From: Henriciella sp. AS95
GTDB taxonomy: Bacteria; Pseudomonadota; Alphaproteobacteria; Caulobacterales; Hyphomonadaceae
Direction: 5' to 3'
Assembly (NCBI RefSeq): GCF_038900055.1
Contig: NZ_JBBMQM010000001.1
Coordinates: 2,108,001-2,172,000, forward strand
Length of the DNA stretch: 64,000 bases
The notes under the pieces were generated by a model. It was not told the origin of the DNA, did no database searches, and saw nothing but the letters and a program-made list of their open reading frames with translations. Below, one piece after another: positions 1 to 9,153 of this stretch. Numbering within the stretch: the first letter of the stretch is position 1; every line of letters starts with the position of its first letter. Made by a program: the position numbers and the translations under genes.

Positions 1-568
1 CTTTGTCAGAACCAATCAATAGGGTTTGGAAACATCCAGCAGGAAAGCCCGCTTCGCTGAACACGTCTTCAATATTGAGGGCGCACCTCCAGACATTGGA
101 TGCGTGTTTCAAAATGCCGACATTCCCGGCCATAAGCGCAGGCGCTGCGAACCGGAAAACCTGCCAGAACGGAAAATTCCATGGCATGACCGCCAAGACC
201 GGACCGATTGGCAGGTTGTGGACATAAGACGTCTTGGCATCTGTACCGATTGTCTCGTCTTTGAGGTATTCCTCAGCGTGGTCGGCATAATGGCGGCAAA
301 CCCAGGCGCACTTTTCAGCCTCAGCGACGGCTTGTTTCAAAGGTTTACCCATCTCCAGCGTCATCCGATGCGCAAAATTGTCTTTGCGGTCCTCCAGCAC
401 GTCTGCTGCCGCGTGCATCAGGCGCGACCTTTCGTCAAAACCTGTCAGGCGCCAGGAGGCGTAGCGTTCTTCGGCGACGGCGAGGGCCTGGTCGACGTCG
501 ACGTCCGAATGCGGTTCGAATTCTTCGATGACGTCTTCCGTCGCGGGATTTACTGAACGCACTGTCAT
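1..568 (-). CDS. NAD(P)-dependent aldehyde dehydrogenase, N-terminal part (succinate-semialdehyde dehydrogenase-like)
   Basis: Translating the minus strand from ATG at 568 gives about 189 residues beginning MTVRSVNPATEDVIEEF, and the frame stays open to the window edge, so the C-terminal half with the catalytic Cys lies outside. The PWNFPFWQVFRFAAPALMAGN stretch and the following LKHAS lysine are hallmarks of the ALDH cofactor-binding region, and EMGKPLKQAVAE is typical of the GabD/Sad (YneI) succinate-semialdehyde group. It oxidises an aldehyde to the acid in the cytoplasm. It diverges from rsmE across a 57-bp gap that must hold both promoters. Family is certain, substrate is inferred. Confidence 0.85.
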   Translation of the reverse strand, partial: MTVRSVNPATEDVIEEFEPHSDVDVDQALAVAEERYASWRLTGFDERSRLMHAAADVLEDRKDNFAHRMTLEMGKPLKQAVAEAEKCAWVCRHYADHAEEYLKDETIGTDAKTSYVHNLPIGPVLAVMPWNFPFWQVFRFAAPALMAGNVGILKHASNVWRCALNIEDVFSEAGFPAGCFQTLLIGSDK

Positions 569-625
569 GATTTTCTGCCTTTCGGGTCTCTTAACTCTTA
601 CAAGTGTGAAGCCTATATGGGGCCC

Positions 626-1387
626 ATGAGTTCCGTTCCGCGAATATTTGTAAGCCTTCCTTTATCAGCTGGAAGCCACGTCCAACTCGACGAGAATCAG
701 GGGAAGTATCTGACCCGTGTGATGCGCCTCAGCGATGGCGCAATGGTCAGATTATTCAATGGCAAGGACGGTGAATGGCGGGCCAGCTTGAGCCAGGCAA
801 GCGGCAAGAAGGTGTTTGTCATACCTGAAGAGCAGACGAGGCCACAGGTCGCAGCGCCAGACCTCACCTTGATGTTCGCACCTTTGAAAAAGACGAGAAC
901 CGATTTTGTCGTCGAAAAAGCGTGCGAGCTTGGGGTCCAGCATATCCAGCCCGTGATGACGGAACGCACTCAATCTTCGCGTGTGAGGTCAGACCGGCTT
1001 CAGTCTGTTGTGATTGAGGCGGCCGAACAAACCGAACGAATGGATGTGCCGATCGTGGCTGACGATGTGTCCCTGTTCAGCGCGCTCGATGGTTGGGACC
1101 CGGCGCGAATGCTCTATTATTGCGATGAAGCGGGTGAGGCGAAGCCCATGGCGCAAACCCTTGCCGAAACGGAATTTGGCCCAGCAGGCGTCCTTATCGG
1201 GCCGGAGGGCGGTTTCTCAGAAAACGAGCGCCGCAGGATCCGCAGTCTTCCCTTTGTCGTGCCCGTCACGCTTGGCCCCCGTATATTGCGAGCAGAAACG
1301 GCGGCGGTTGCCGCGTTAACCCTGTGGCAGTCAATGGTTGGCGACTGGAGGGAACATCCCTATCTGCCAGACTCGCGGATCGCTTAG
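626..1387 (+). CDS. rsmE: 16S rRNA (uracil(1498)-N(3))-methyltransferase RsmE
   Basis: About 253 residues, the normal family length, with an N-terminal PUA-like part (start MSSVPRIFVSLPL, then the YLTRVMRL motif) and a C-terminal SPOUT knot with LIGPEGGFSENE and LGPRILRAETAA. Known family role: SAM-dependent m3U1498 methylation of 16S rRNA in the assembled 30S subunit. An in-frame ATG at 617 is also possible, but 626 gives the usual N-terminus. It is followed after 14 bp by gshA, a neighbour pair I recall as common in alphaproteobacteria. Confidence 0.93.
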   Translation: MSSVPRIFVSLPLSAGSHVQLDENQGKYLTRVMRLSDGAMVRLFNGKDGEWRASLSQASGKKVFVIPEEQTRPQVAAPDLTLMFAPLKKTRTDFVVEKACELGVQHIQPVMTERTQSSRVRSDRLQSVVIEAAEQTERMDVPIVADDVSLFSALDGWDPARMLYYCDEAGEAKPMAQTLAETEFGPAGVLIGPEGGFSENERRRIRSLPFVVPVTLGPRILRAETAAVAALTLWQSMVGDWREHPYLPDSRIA

Positions 1388-1401
1388 GGGCGGAGAATTT
1401 T

Positions 1402-2781
1402 ATGACGACTCCAACGTCTGACATCGACGAAAGCGCACCGCGCATAGAGTCCAAATCAGCAATGGTTGAATGGTTCGAAAGCGGCTGCACGCCAAAAACG
1501 GACTGGAAAATCGGCACGGAACACGAGAAATTCGGTTTTATTCGCAAGGGACTGCGTCCTCTGCCTTATGATGGCGATGTATCGATCAGGGCCATGCTGG
1601 AAGGCTTGCGCGATAAGTTCGGGTGGGCGCCCATTGAAGAAGGCGGCCACCTGATCGGCCTGAAAAAAGACGGCGCAAGCGTCAGCCTTGAGCCGGGTGG
1701 TCAGTTCGAACTCTCTGGGGCGCCGCTCGAACATATCCATCAGACCTGTAACGAAGTTGGCGATCATTTGCGCGAAGTCCGCGAGATCGCCGATCCCCTT
1801 GGCATCGGCTTCCTCGGCATGGGCTCTTCTCCACTATGGAGCATGGATGAGACTCCGATGATGCCGAAAGGCCGTTACAAGATCATGCGGGACTACATGC
1901 AGAAGGTCGGACGCCTCGGCCGAGAGATGATGTTCCGCACATGCACCGTTCAGGCAAATCTGGACTACGGTTCCGAAACAGACATGGTGAAGAAGCTGCG
2001 TGTTTCATTGGCATTGCAGCCACTTGGCACGGCACTTTTTGCCAATTCGCCGTTCACCGAAGGCCGAACAAACGGTTTCCTGTCCTACCGGTCGCATATC
2101 TGGACTGACACTGACCCGGACCGCTCGGGCATGCTGCCTTTCATGTTTGAAGATGGCGCAGGATTTGAGCGCTATGTCGATTATGCGCTTGATGTGCCCA
2201 TGTATTTCGTCCGGCGGGGCGGGAAATATATCGATGCGAGTGGTCTCAGCTTTCGCGATTTCCTGAAAGGTGAACTGTCCATCCTGCCTGGCGAAAAGCC
2301 GGCGATGGATGACTTTGTCGATCACCTGTCGACAATCTTCCCGGAAGTTCGCCTCAAGCAGTTCCTGGAAATGCGCGGCTCAGATTCGGGCCCCTGGAGC
2401 CGCCTGTGCGCGTTCTCAGCGTTCTGGACCGGCATCCTCTACGACGAGTCGTCGCTGGATGCGGCATGGGACCTTGTGAAGGACTGGACGGCCGCCGACC
2501 GGGAAGCCATCCGCCAGTCTGTTCGAACGCTTGGCCTCAGAACACCGCTTCCCGATGGACGCTCAATGCGCGAGCTGGCCGTAGACGTGCTTGCGATCAG
2601 CCGGGCAGGGCTCAAGGCGCGCGCCAAGCCCAATTCGGCTGGCGACAATGAAACGGGTTTCCTGGCCGAGCTCGATGAAATCGCTGAAAGCGGGCTGACG
2701 CCGTCAGATCGTCTCCTCCAACTCTACCACGGCGAATGGGGAAGGCGGGTAGAACCGGTCTTCGAAACACTCGCCTATTAG
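1402..2781 (+). CDS. gshA: Glutamate-cysteine ligase (plant/alphaproteobacterial type)
   Basis: 459 residues of the GCS2/plant-type glutamate-cysteine ligase family: IGTEHEKFGF near the N-terminus, SLEPGGQFELSGAP, the long MPKGRYKIMRDYM stretch, and FLEMRGSD later on. It catalyses the ATP-dependent first step of glutathione synthesis in the cytoplasm. The start at 1402 follows a GGAG element; an in-frame start at 1324 would overlap rsmE by 64 bp and is less likely. It fits with the glutathione reductase gene further on (37 kb). gshB is not in the window. Confidence 0.93.
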   Translation: MTTPTSDIDESAPRIESKSAMVEWFESGCTPKTDWKIGTEHEKFGFIRKGLRPLPYDGDVSIRAMLEGLRDKFGWAPIEEGGHLIGLKKDGASVSLEPGGQFELSGAPLEHIHQTCNEVGDHLREVREIADPLGIGFLGMGSSPLWSMDETPMMPKGRYKIMRDYMQKVGRLGREMMFRTCTVQANLDYGSETDMVKKLRVSLALQPLGTALFANSPFTEGRTNGFLSYRSHIWTDTDPDRSGMLPFMFEDGAGFERYVDYALDVPMYFVRRGGKYIDASGLSFRDFLKGELSILPGEKPAMDDFVDHLSTIFPEVRLKQFLEMRGSDSGPWSRLCAFSAFWTGILYDESSLDAAWDLVKDWTAADREAIRQSVRTLGLRTPLPDGRSMRELAVDVLAISRAGLKARAKPNSAGDNETGFLAELDEIAESGLTPSDRLLQLYHGEWGRRVEPVFETLAY

Positions 2782-2906
2782 CGGGTATTTGCGCCCCACA
2801 TCCTGAAAATGGCACAAGATTGCTTGAGCAACGCGAAAACGCGTGGTCATAGTGTGCGCGATGTCAGGGAAGTCAGTGAGTCTGACTTTGAGCTCGGGGA
2901 GTGAAT

Positions 2907-5030
2907 ATGAGTGATGTGTCGGCGGACCAGGTGTCCGGAAAGTCTGGCGAGAAGGGCTTCTTCGGCCATCCACGCGGTCTTGTCGTCCTGTTCTTCACCG
3001 AGATGTGGGAGCGCTTTTCGTTTTACGGGATGCGCGCGCTTCTCACCCTCTATCTGATCCAGCACTTCCTCTATTCCGATCAGGAATCCTCCCTGATCTA
3101 CGGCGCCTACATCTCGCTTGTTTATGCGATCTCCATCATCGGCGGCACGCTTTCTGACCGGTATTTAGGGCAGAGAAAGGCCGTAACATATGGAGCAATA
3201 TTGCTCGTGCTCGGCCACTTCGGCATGGCGTTCGAGGGATCAGGATCGCAGCAATATGTGACGTTCAACAGCACTGAATATGCTGTCGAAGACGAAGGCC
3301 GTGACCGGTTCCGGAAACTCTATATCGATTATGAGGGCGACCAGCGCCAGCTGGTTTTCGATAGCGAAAATTACGCGACCCTGGGAGACCGCCGGATTAC
3401 GCCGATGAATGCAGATGGCGAAGGTGACTATCGCATCGATGTCGTCTCCCGCTCGCTCTTCCAGAACGTCTGCAATCTCGTTGGTCTCGGCTGCGCAGGG
3501 CCCGATCCATCGAAGACTTTGATTGTGGACGGGCAATCCTACCCGATTGAGGACGTTGATCGTCAGGACGGCGCTGTTCAACAGGTGGCGCTTGTCGATG
3601 GCCAGGAAGTGACCTTTGAGGAGGCAACCCAGACGGATCTCCTGGTTGTCGAGCCGCTGTCTGAAAATGCTGACGCTGATGCGGAACCGAATGTTCTGCT
3701 CACTGTGCCGGATGGCGAATACTCCGATCGCAATGAGAAGCAGCAGCTTTTCATCTATATCCTGTTCCTGTCATTGGCGCTGATCATCACGGGGGTGGGC
3801 TTTCTCAAGCCGAACATCTCGACGATTGTGGGGGACCTCTACGACATCAAGGATCCGCGTCGCGATTCCGGTTTCACGCTCTTTTACATGGGCATCAACC
3901 TCGGCTCATTCCTGTCGACGTGGACCTGCGGTATTCTGGGGATCTATTACGGCTGGGCATGGGGCTTCGGTCTCGCCGGTATCGGTATGTTGGTCGGCCT
4001 GGTGACCTTCCTCTGGTTGCAGCATTGGCTTGAGGGGCGCGCAGAGCCGCCAAACCCGGAAAAACTGAAGCAGAAGGTGCTCGGACCAATCAATATCGAA
4101 TGGGCCTGTTACCTGACGGGGCTTGGGCTGATCATGCTTGCCATGCTGTTGGTGATGAACTCAGAAGTCGTTGGTTCGCTGAGTGCACTCGTCGGGATCG
4201 CCATGTTTATTGGCCTTACCGCTTACAGCTTCATCAGCCTCAAGGGGCGAGACCGTACGAGAATGTGGGCGGGCATATACTTTGCGATCGCTCAGATTCC
4301 ATTCTGGTCTCTTTTCGAACAGGCAGGCTCTTCGTTGACGCTGTTTACCAGCCGTCTGGTGGATACCAAGATATTTGGTTGGGAAGTGCCTACACCAGTG
4401 TTCCAGTCGCTGAACGCAGGCTTCATTTTCATATTCGCGCCGATGATTGCGTGGCTGTGGGTGTGGCTTGCCAAGCGCGGCTGGGAGCCTTCCACGCCGG
4501 TCAAATTCGCCATGGGTGTGTTCGGCGCTGGTCTTGGGTATCTCGTCTTGACCGCAGGTATGGGCACAGCAGGCGCAGACTTCCTGACGCCAGTCTTCTT
4601 CATCTTCGCCATCTACTGGGTCCACACCATGGCAGAACTCATGCTCTCCCCGGTGGGCCTTTCGGCCATGACCAAGCTTGCCCCTGCCCGTGCGGTCGGT
4701 CTGATGATGGGCGCATGGTTTGTCTATTCCGGCCTCGGTAATGCCATGTCGGGTGTGATCGCTTCGGCAGCCGGTGCAGAAACCGTTGGCGGTGAAATCA
4801 TCGACAAGGCGGCCGCGAAGGACAATTACGCATCTGTCTTCTCGAGCGTCGGCTGGATTGGTATGGGGATTGGCGTCGTCATGTTGCTCATCGCTCCGAT
4901 CGTTAAGGGCTGGATGAAAATGAGCGATGAGGACGAGCCGGACCACAACCTGGCAGGTCAGGAGATGGTCGCCGAGTCAGCGTCGATTGGCGCAGGCGAC
5001 CAGGTCAAGAACGAAACGCGCGACGGCTGA
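2907..5030 (+). CDS. POT/PTR2 family proton-dependent oligopeptide transporter with large periplasmic insertion
   Basis: 707 residues, much longer than a typical bacterial POT transporter of about 500. TM1 carries the ExxER signature (EMWERFSFYGMRA), followed by an MFS motif A loop (GGTLSDRYLGQRK), and TM4 begins near QLFIYILFLSLALIITG with the FLKPNIS motif. Between TM3 and TM4, residues about 111-278 form an extra hydrophilic, acidic segment with two cysteines (about 189 and 196). Topology from the cytoplasmic N-terminus places it in the periplasm. Expected role: H+-coupled di/tripeptide uptake across the inner membrane. ATG 2907 is preceded by GGGGAG; a GTG at 2901 is in frame. Confidence 0.9.
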   Translation: MSDVSADQVSGKSGEKGFFGHPRGLVVLFFTEMWERFSFYGMRALLTLYLIQHFLYSDQESSLIYGAYISLVYAISIIGGTLSDRYLGQRKAVTYGAILLVLGHFGMAFEGSGSQQYVTFNSTEYAVEDEGRDRFRKLYIDYEGDQRQLVFDSENYATLGDRRITPMNADGEGDYRIDVVSRSLFQNVCNLVGLGCAGPDPSKTLIVDGQSYPIEDVDRQDGAVQQVALVDGQEVTFEEATQTDLLVVEPLSENADADAEPNVLLTVPDGEYSDRNEKQQLFIYILFLSLALIITGVGFLKPNISTIVGDLYDIKDPRRDSGFTLFYMGINLGSFLSTWTCGILGIYYGWAWGFGLAGIGMLVGLVTFLWLQHWLEGRAEPPNPEKLKQKVLGPINIEWACYLTGLGLIMLAMLLVMNSEVVGSLSALVGIAMFIGLTAYSFISLKGRDRTRMWAGIYFAIAQIPFWSLFEQAGSSLTLFTSRLVDTKIFGWEVPTPVFQSLNAGFIFIFAPMIAWLWVWLAKRGWEPSTPVKFAMGVFGAGLGYLVLTAGMGTAGADFLTPVFFIFAIYWVHTMAELMLSPVGLSAMTKLAPARAVGLMMGAWFVYSGLGNAMSGVIASAAGAETVGGEIIDKAAAKDNYASVFSSVGWIGMGIGVVMLLIAPIVKGWMKMSDEDEPDHNLAGQEMVAESASIGAGDQVKNETRDG

Positions 5031-5050
5031 CCGCCGAGTAGGATTAGCGG

Positions 5051-5476
5051 TCAGGGGTAGGGCCGGACAGGCAGGTCAGCATCGATCCAGCCTTCCGTGC
5101 CCGTCACGCCGCCAGCGACGCTGGTGACGTTCTCAAAGCCGGCGTCTATCAGGATATCGCGGGCCCGCGCAGAGCGATTGCCTGACTTGCAGATCAGCGC
5201 GATGCGTTTGGATTTGTCGCCGCGGGCAATCTTTTCTACCCGCGCCACGAAGTCGTCATCCTTGATCGAGATCGTATGGGCTGTGGCGGGAACGCCCGTT
5301 TGCGCCCACTCTTCCGGCGTTCGTACATCGATCAGCAGCCCATCCGCTTTGCGGACCATAAGGTCCGCACGCGGCACCGGCATTTCTGGTGGTAGGCCTT
5401 GTGCTGAAGCCATGGGTAGGTTCACACTCAACCCCAGCGTGGTGACGATCACGATTTTTGCGATGAACGATGTCAT
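5051..5476 (-). CDS. Secreted rhodanese-domain protein
   Basis: 141 residues: an N-terminal signal peptide (hydrophobic to about residue 25, ending ASAQG) and one rhodanese domain with DVRTPEEW and the active-site loop CKSGNRS, whose Cys is the persulfide acceptor. A periplasmic sulfurtransferase or phosphatase-like role is possible, but no partner is visible. It is convergent with the POT transporter (20 bp apart) and divergent from the TonB-like gene. Confidence 0.85.
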   Translation of the reverse strand: MTSFIAKIVIVTTLGLSVNLPMASAQGLPPEMPVPRADLMVRKADGLLIDVRTPEEWAQTGVPATAHTISIKDDDFVARVEKIARGDKSKRIALICKSGNRSARARDILIDAGFENVTSVAGGVTGTEGWIDADLPVRPYP

Positions 5477-5578
5477 GCACTCACTTTATCACGATCCGAC
5501 TCTGTCGGTACATCGGTAGATTGCTTGCTCAACTGCAGTTACGTCACTAAAGATTGAGAAAGGCAGCCGGGGGTTGGG

Positions 5579-6007
5579 ATGCGCTTATTCTTTTTGTCGT
5601 GGCTTATTGCGTTTTTTGGGTCCTTTTCCGTCTTTGCTGAGCCTGTCTTCGATGACCAGGATGCTCAACCGATTTTGCCTCCGGTGCCAACATATCCATT
5701 ACTCGCCGCCGCTTGGGGGCTGCAGGGAAGTTGTTCAGTCAGGTTTTCTGTCGACGAGGAGGGGTACCCGTTTGGACTCATGACCAGATGCACAGAACCC
5801 ATTTTTTGCTTTGAGTCCAAACGAGCTGTTTCGAAGGTGCGGTTTGAGCCAGCCTTTTACAAAGGTGTACCACGCATCCGTACCGATGTGGTCTACCCTT
5901 TAGAATACCGACTGGCTTACACGGACCTGAAAACGGGCGAAGAGATGGAAAGGCCATTGCGCCAACAGAAACAGGAAAAACCTTGTAGCCAGGTGCCGGT
6001 CTCCTAA
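5579..6007 (+). CDS. TonB C-terminal-domain-like exported protein
   Basis: 142 residues. A signal peptide (about residues 1-20, ending VFAEP) leads into a small domain of the pattern LQGSCSVRFSVDEEGYPFGLMTRC...FESKRAVSKVRFEPAFYKGVP, which is the beta-alpha-beta pattern of TonB C-terminal domains. There is no long proline-rich spanning region and the N-terminal hydrophobic stretch looks cleavable, so it is probably a stand-alone periplasmic TonB-box-binding-like protein rather than a full TonB. Three cysteines are present in the mature part. Its stop codon shares CTAA with tldD on the other strand. Confidence 0.7.
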   Translation: MRLFFLSWLIAFFGSFSVFAEPVFDDQDAQPILPPVPTYPLLAAAWGLQGSCSVRFSVDEEGYPFGLMTRCTEPIFCFESKRAVSKVRFEPAFYKGVPRIRTDVVYPLEYRLAYTDLKTGEEMERPLRQQKQEKPCSQVPVS

Positions 6008-7413
6008 CCGGCGCCGCCGACGGTAAGCGAATCCAGTTTTAGCGTTGGTTGTCCGACGCCAACAGGGACGGATTGCCCCGCCTTGCCGCATGTGCCGATA
6101 CCGTCATCCATCGCAAAATCATTGCCGATCATGGACACTTTGTTGAGCGCTGTCGGGCCGTGCCCGATCAAGGTCGCATTCTTGACGGGCGCCACGACTT
6201 TGCCGTTCTCCACCAAGTACGCTTCGGTGCATTGGAAGACGAAATTGCCGGACGTGATGTCGACCTGACCGCCACCAAAATCGACGGCCCAAATTCCGCG
6301 CTTTATCGACTTCACGATCTCGTCGGGATCATCTTTGCCGCCCAGCATCACGGTGTTGGTCATGCGCGGCATTACGGTCGCGTCATATGATTCACGGCGG
6401 CCATTGCCGGTTGGCGCCATACCCATGAGGCGGGCGTTCTGGCGGTCCTGCATATAGCCTTTGAGGATGCCATCCTCGATCAGTACGGTTTTCTGGGTTG
6501 GTGTGCCTTCATCATCAAATGAGAGCGAGCCTCTGCGCGCTTCAATCGTGCCATCGTCAATAACCGTAACGCCTTTGGCGGCGACCTGCTCACCGATTCG
6601 GCCGGCGTAGACGCTGGTTTGCTTGCGGTTGAAATCACCTTCCAGGCCATGGCCAACAGCTTCGTGCAGCAGAACAGCAGGCCAGCCCGGCCCAAGCACC
6701 ACTTCCATCTCGCCTGCGGGGGCAGGAATTGAGTCCAAGTTGATCTCGGCCTTTCGCAGAGCGCGTTCGGCGATTGCTTTCCAGCGTTCCGGCTTTATCC
6801 ATTCAGCGTATTCAGCGCGGCCGCCGGCACCTGATGACGCCGATTCGCGCCGGCCATCCTTTTCAAGCGTGACGGCGATGTTCAGTCGAACAAGTGGGCG
6901 TACGTCGTGAAAAGCGTCACCCGCAGGGCGCAGCACGTCGATCTCTTCGTGGCTGCCAGCCAGCGACACAGATACCTGCACCACCTTTGGATCGCGGGCG
7001 CGGACCCAGGCATCGATCTCGCCGAGCAAATCTGTCTTGACTGAAAAGCCGGGCGCCTCGGTCGGATCGATTGGCGCATAAAGCCTTCGATTGATCGGCT
7101 GTGGACCAACGTCCAGTGAGCCTTGGTAACCGCGCTTCGCTGCGGACGCCGTCGAGGCTGCGCGCCGAATGGCTTCTATGGTCAATTCGCCGGAGTGGGC
7201 ATTGCCGCTCGCATCGCCAGCAATGACGCGAAGCCCGAAGCCCTGGTTTGTGTCGAAGGCTGCCGACTTCAGTCTTCCATCATCGAAGAGAAAGCTCTCT
7301 GAACGGGATTGTTGAACGTAGATGTCGCCGTCATCGGCACCATCGCATGCTTCAGCGAGAAGGGCGGTGGCCTCCTGGCGGTCAAATGGGAGGTCTGTTT
7401 GTTCCATAGACAT
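6004..7413 (-). CDS. tldD: Metallopeptidase TldD
   Basis: 469 residues with the zinc site HEAVGHGLEGD (HExxxH) and the C-terminal motifs GNFVFQCTEAYLVENGK and GxCGKAGQ typical of TldD. With TldE/PmbA it forms a heterodimeric peptidase that trims peptides such as microcin B17 precursor and other RiPPs; tldE is not in the window. Position beside the cox operon is common in alphaproteobacteria. The start could also be the third codon (MEQTDLP). A TPR gene lies just upstream on the same strand. Confidence 0.93.
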   Translation of the reverse strand: MSMEQTDLPFDRQEATALLAEACDGADDGDIYVQQSRSESFLFDDGRLKSAAFDTNQGFGLRVIAGDASGNAHSGELTIEAIRRAASTASAAKRGYQGSLDVGPQPINRRLYAPIDPTEAPGFSVKTDLLGEIDAWVRARDPKVVQVSVSLAGSHEEIDVLRPAGDAFHDVRPLVRLNIAVTLEKDGRRESASSGAGGRAEYAEWIKPERWKAIAERALRKAEINLDSIPAPAGEMEVVLGPGWPAVLLHEAVGHGLEGDFNRKQTSVYAGRIGEQVAAKGVTVIDDGTIEARRGSLSFDDEGTPTQKTVLIEDGILKGYMQDRQNARLMGMAPTGNGRRESYDATVMPRMTNTVMLGGKDDPDEIVKSIKRGIWAVDFGGGQVDITSGNFVFQCTEAYLVENGKVVAPVKNATLIGHGPTALNKVSMIGNDFAMDDGIGTCGKAGQSVPVGVGQPTLKLDSLTVGGAG

Positions 7414-7469
7414 GAGAATGGGCGCTTCGCTTCATGGCTGCAAGCGCCCATCCAGGTCATCACTGCGTA

Positions 7470-8024
7470 TTATTGCTTGATCGTGAACCTGCTCAGCTGG
7501 CGTTCAGCAAGTTCCCAGCCTGGCTTCAGCTCCAGTGCTTTCTGGAAATCATAATAGGCACCGCTGACATCGCCTGTTTGTTCGCGGGCAATGGCGCGGT
7601 TGTAATAGGCGGCAAAAATATCCGTCGAATCGAGTTCGATCGCCCGATTAAGCGGCGACAAGGCAGCTGCGAAGTCCTTGCGATAGATGTGCGCGGCCCC
7701 CTCATTCAGATAGGCGGCGCCAAGCTCTGGCTTGAGATCGACAGCTCGCGAATAATCGCTCAGGGCACCGTCATACTGGCCTTCTCGCATTCGAATCACA
7801 CCTCGATTGACGTATGTGGCCGCCCGGTTTTCCCGGCTCATCGTCTCTTCACGCAGCGCTTGGGAGCAAGTTTCTTCGGCGAGGCGATAGATGTATTTCC
7901 CGCTTTTGGCTTCGTCGAAGCATTCCTTAGCCAAGCCGCCACCGACAACGAAGACTTGCGCTGAAGCGGCTGCAGTGAACAGGCCTGCAGCTGCCAGCAT
8001 ACTACCAAGTCGATATATCGACAT
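7470..8024 (-). CDS. Exported TPR-repeat protein
   Basis: 184 residues when started at the ATG preceded by GGAGGT (8022-8024); a start four codons upstream would place the ribosome site inside the gene. A signal peptide (ending AASAQ) is followed by about three tetratricopeptide repeats (AATYVNRGVIRMREGQYDGA, AAYLNEGAAHIYRKDFAAA, AAYYNRAIAREQTGDVSGA), about residues 65-170. Likely a periplasmic protein-protein interaction scaffold; the partner is unknown. Transcribed toward tldD (56-bp gap), so possibly co-transcribed. Confidence 0.85.
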   Translation of the reverse strand: MSIYRLGSMLAAAGLFTAAASAQVFVVGGGLAKECFDEAKSGKYIYRLAEETCSQALREETMSRENRAATYVNRGVIRMREGQYDGALSDYSRAVDLKPELGAAYLNEGAAHIYRKDFAAALSPLNRAIELDSTDIFAAYYNRAIAREQTGDVSGAYYDFQKALELKPGWELAERQLSRFTIKQ

Positions 8025-8142
8025 TGATACCTCCATTTTTGTTATGCTCTGGAATATACTCCTTTTCGCGCACGAAGCGAACCAGCTGCGACAAATTTGA
8101 TAAGACTGAGCGGGTGGGTGGACGAGAGTTTAGAGTGTAGTT

Positions 8143-9132
8143 ATGGCAGGCGTCAGAGTTTTACCAAGGAGTCGGGCTGTGCGTTTTTTGATCGCTCTTC
8201 TTTCGATTTTACCATTCGGCGCATCGGCGCTGGCTGCTCAACCTGAACAGGGCGGCATCAATTTCCAGCCTGCTGCAACGCGTATTGCAGAGCGCATTCA
8301 TAATTTTCACTTCGGTGTGCTGGTGATCATCACCATCATCGTCTTGTTCGTTCTTGCGCTTCTGATCTGGGTCTGTGTTCGCTACAACAAGCGTTCAAAT
8401 CCGGTTTCCCGGAAGTTCAGCCACAATACCGTGGTTGAGATCGTCTGGACTGTCGTTCCGGTCATCATTCTGGTCGTGATCGCCGGGCCTTCCTTCTCCA
8501 ATCTTTTCTATCAGGAGAACGAACCCGATCTGGAGCGAATTGCTCAGACAGAAAACGACAATGAGAATATTTATCCTGCAGCTGCAGAAGAAGGCTGGGT
8601 TACGGTCAAGGCGCAAGGCAACCAGTGGAACTGGACCTACTCCTTCCCGGATGAACTGGATGGCGGTGGCTATCCGGTAGAGTACGTCTCCAACCCGCTT
8701 CAGCGTGGTCTGAGCAATGACCGTGGGACACCTGAGAACGGTCCGCGTAATCTTGCGACAGATTATCCGCTCGTTCTGCCTGCCAACCGCTACATCCGCT
8801 ATCAGACTGCCGCTTCGGACGTCATTCATTCGTGGACAGTACCGGCATTCGGCGTGAAGACGGACGCAGTACCCGGCCGTTTGAATGAGGGCTGGTTCCT
8901 GGTCGAGGAGACCGGCGTCTATTACGGTCAGTGTTCAGAGCTCTGCGGCAAGGACCATGCGTACATGCCGATTGAGGTTCGCGTTGTCGAACCTGACCAG
9001 TACGAGGCCTGGATCGAAAGCCTCAAGGCAGGTGACGACTTTGATGCGGCGTTTGACGCCATTCGTCCCGCCATTACCGCTTCAATTGATGAGCCGACGG
9101 ACGCAGCCATGCGCCTCGCCCAGGCCCAGTAA
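8143..9132 (+). CDS. ctaC: Cytochrome c oxidase subunit II
   Basis: 329 residues: signal peptide (to about residue 32), two membrane spans (about 57-79 and 97-118), then the periplasmic cupredoxin domain. All CuA ligands are visible: His229 (SDVIHSW), Cys264, Glu266 and Cys268 (GQCSELCG), His272 and Met275. The aromatic QGNQWNWTY electron-entry patch is also present. First gene of an eight-gene cytochrome oxidase operon; it receives electrons from cytochrome c. Confidence 0.97.
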   Translation: MAGVRVLPRSRAVRFLIALLSILPFGASALAAQPEQGGINFQPAATRIAERIHNFHFGVLVIITIIVLFVLALLIWVCVRYNKRSNPVSRKFSHNTVVEIVWTVVPVIILVVIAGPSFSNLFYQENEPDLERIAQTENDNENIYPAAAEEGWVTVKAQGNQWNWTYSFPDELDGGGYPVEYVSNPLQRGLSNDRGTPENGPRNLATDYPLVLPANRYIRYQTAASDVIHSWTVPAFGVKTDAVPGRLNEGWFLVEETGVYYGQCSELCGKDHAYMPIEVRVVEPDQYEAWIESLKAGDDFDAAFDAIRPAITASIDEPTDAAMRLAQAQ

Positions 9133-9153
9133 GACACCAGAGGGATATCTGAC

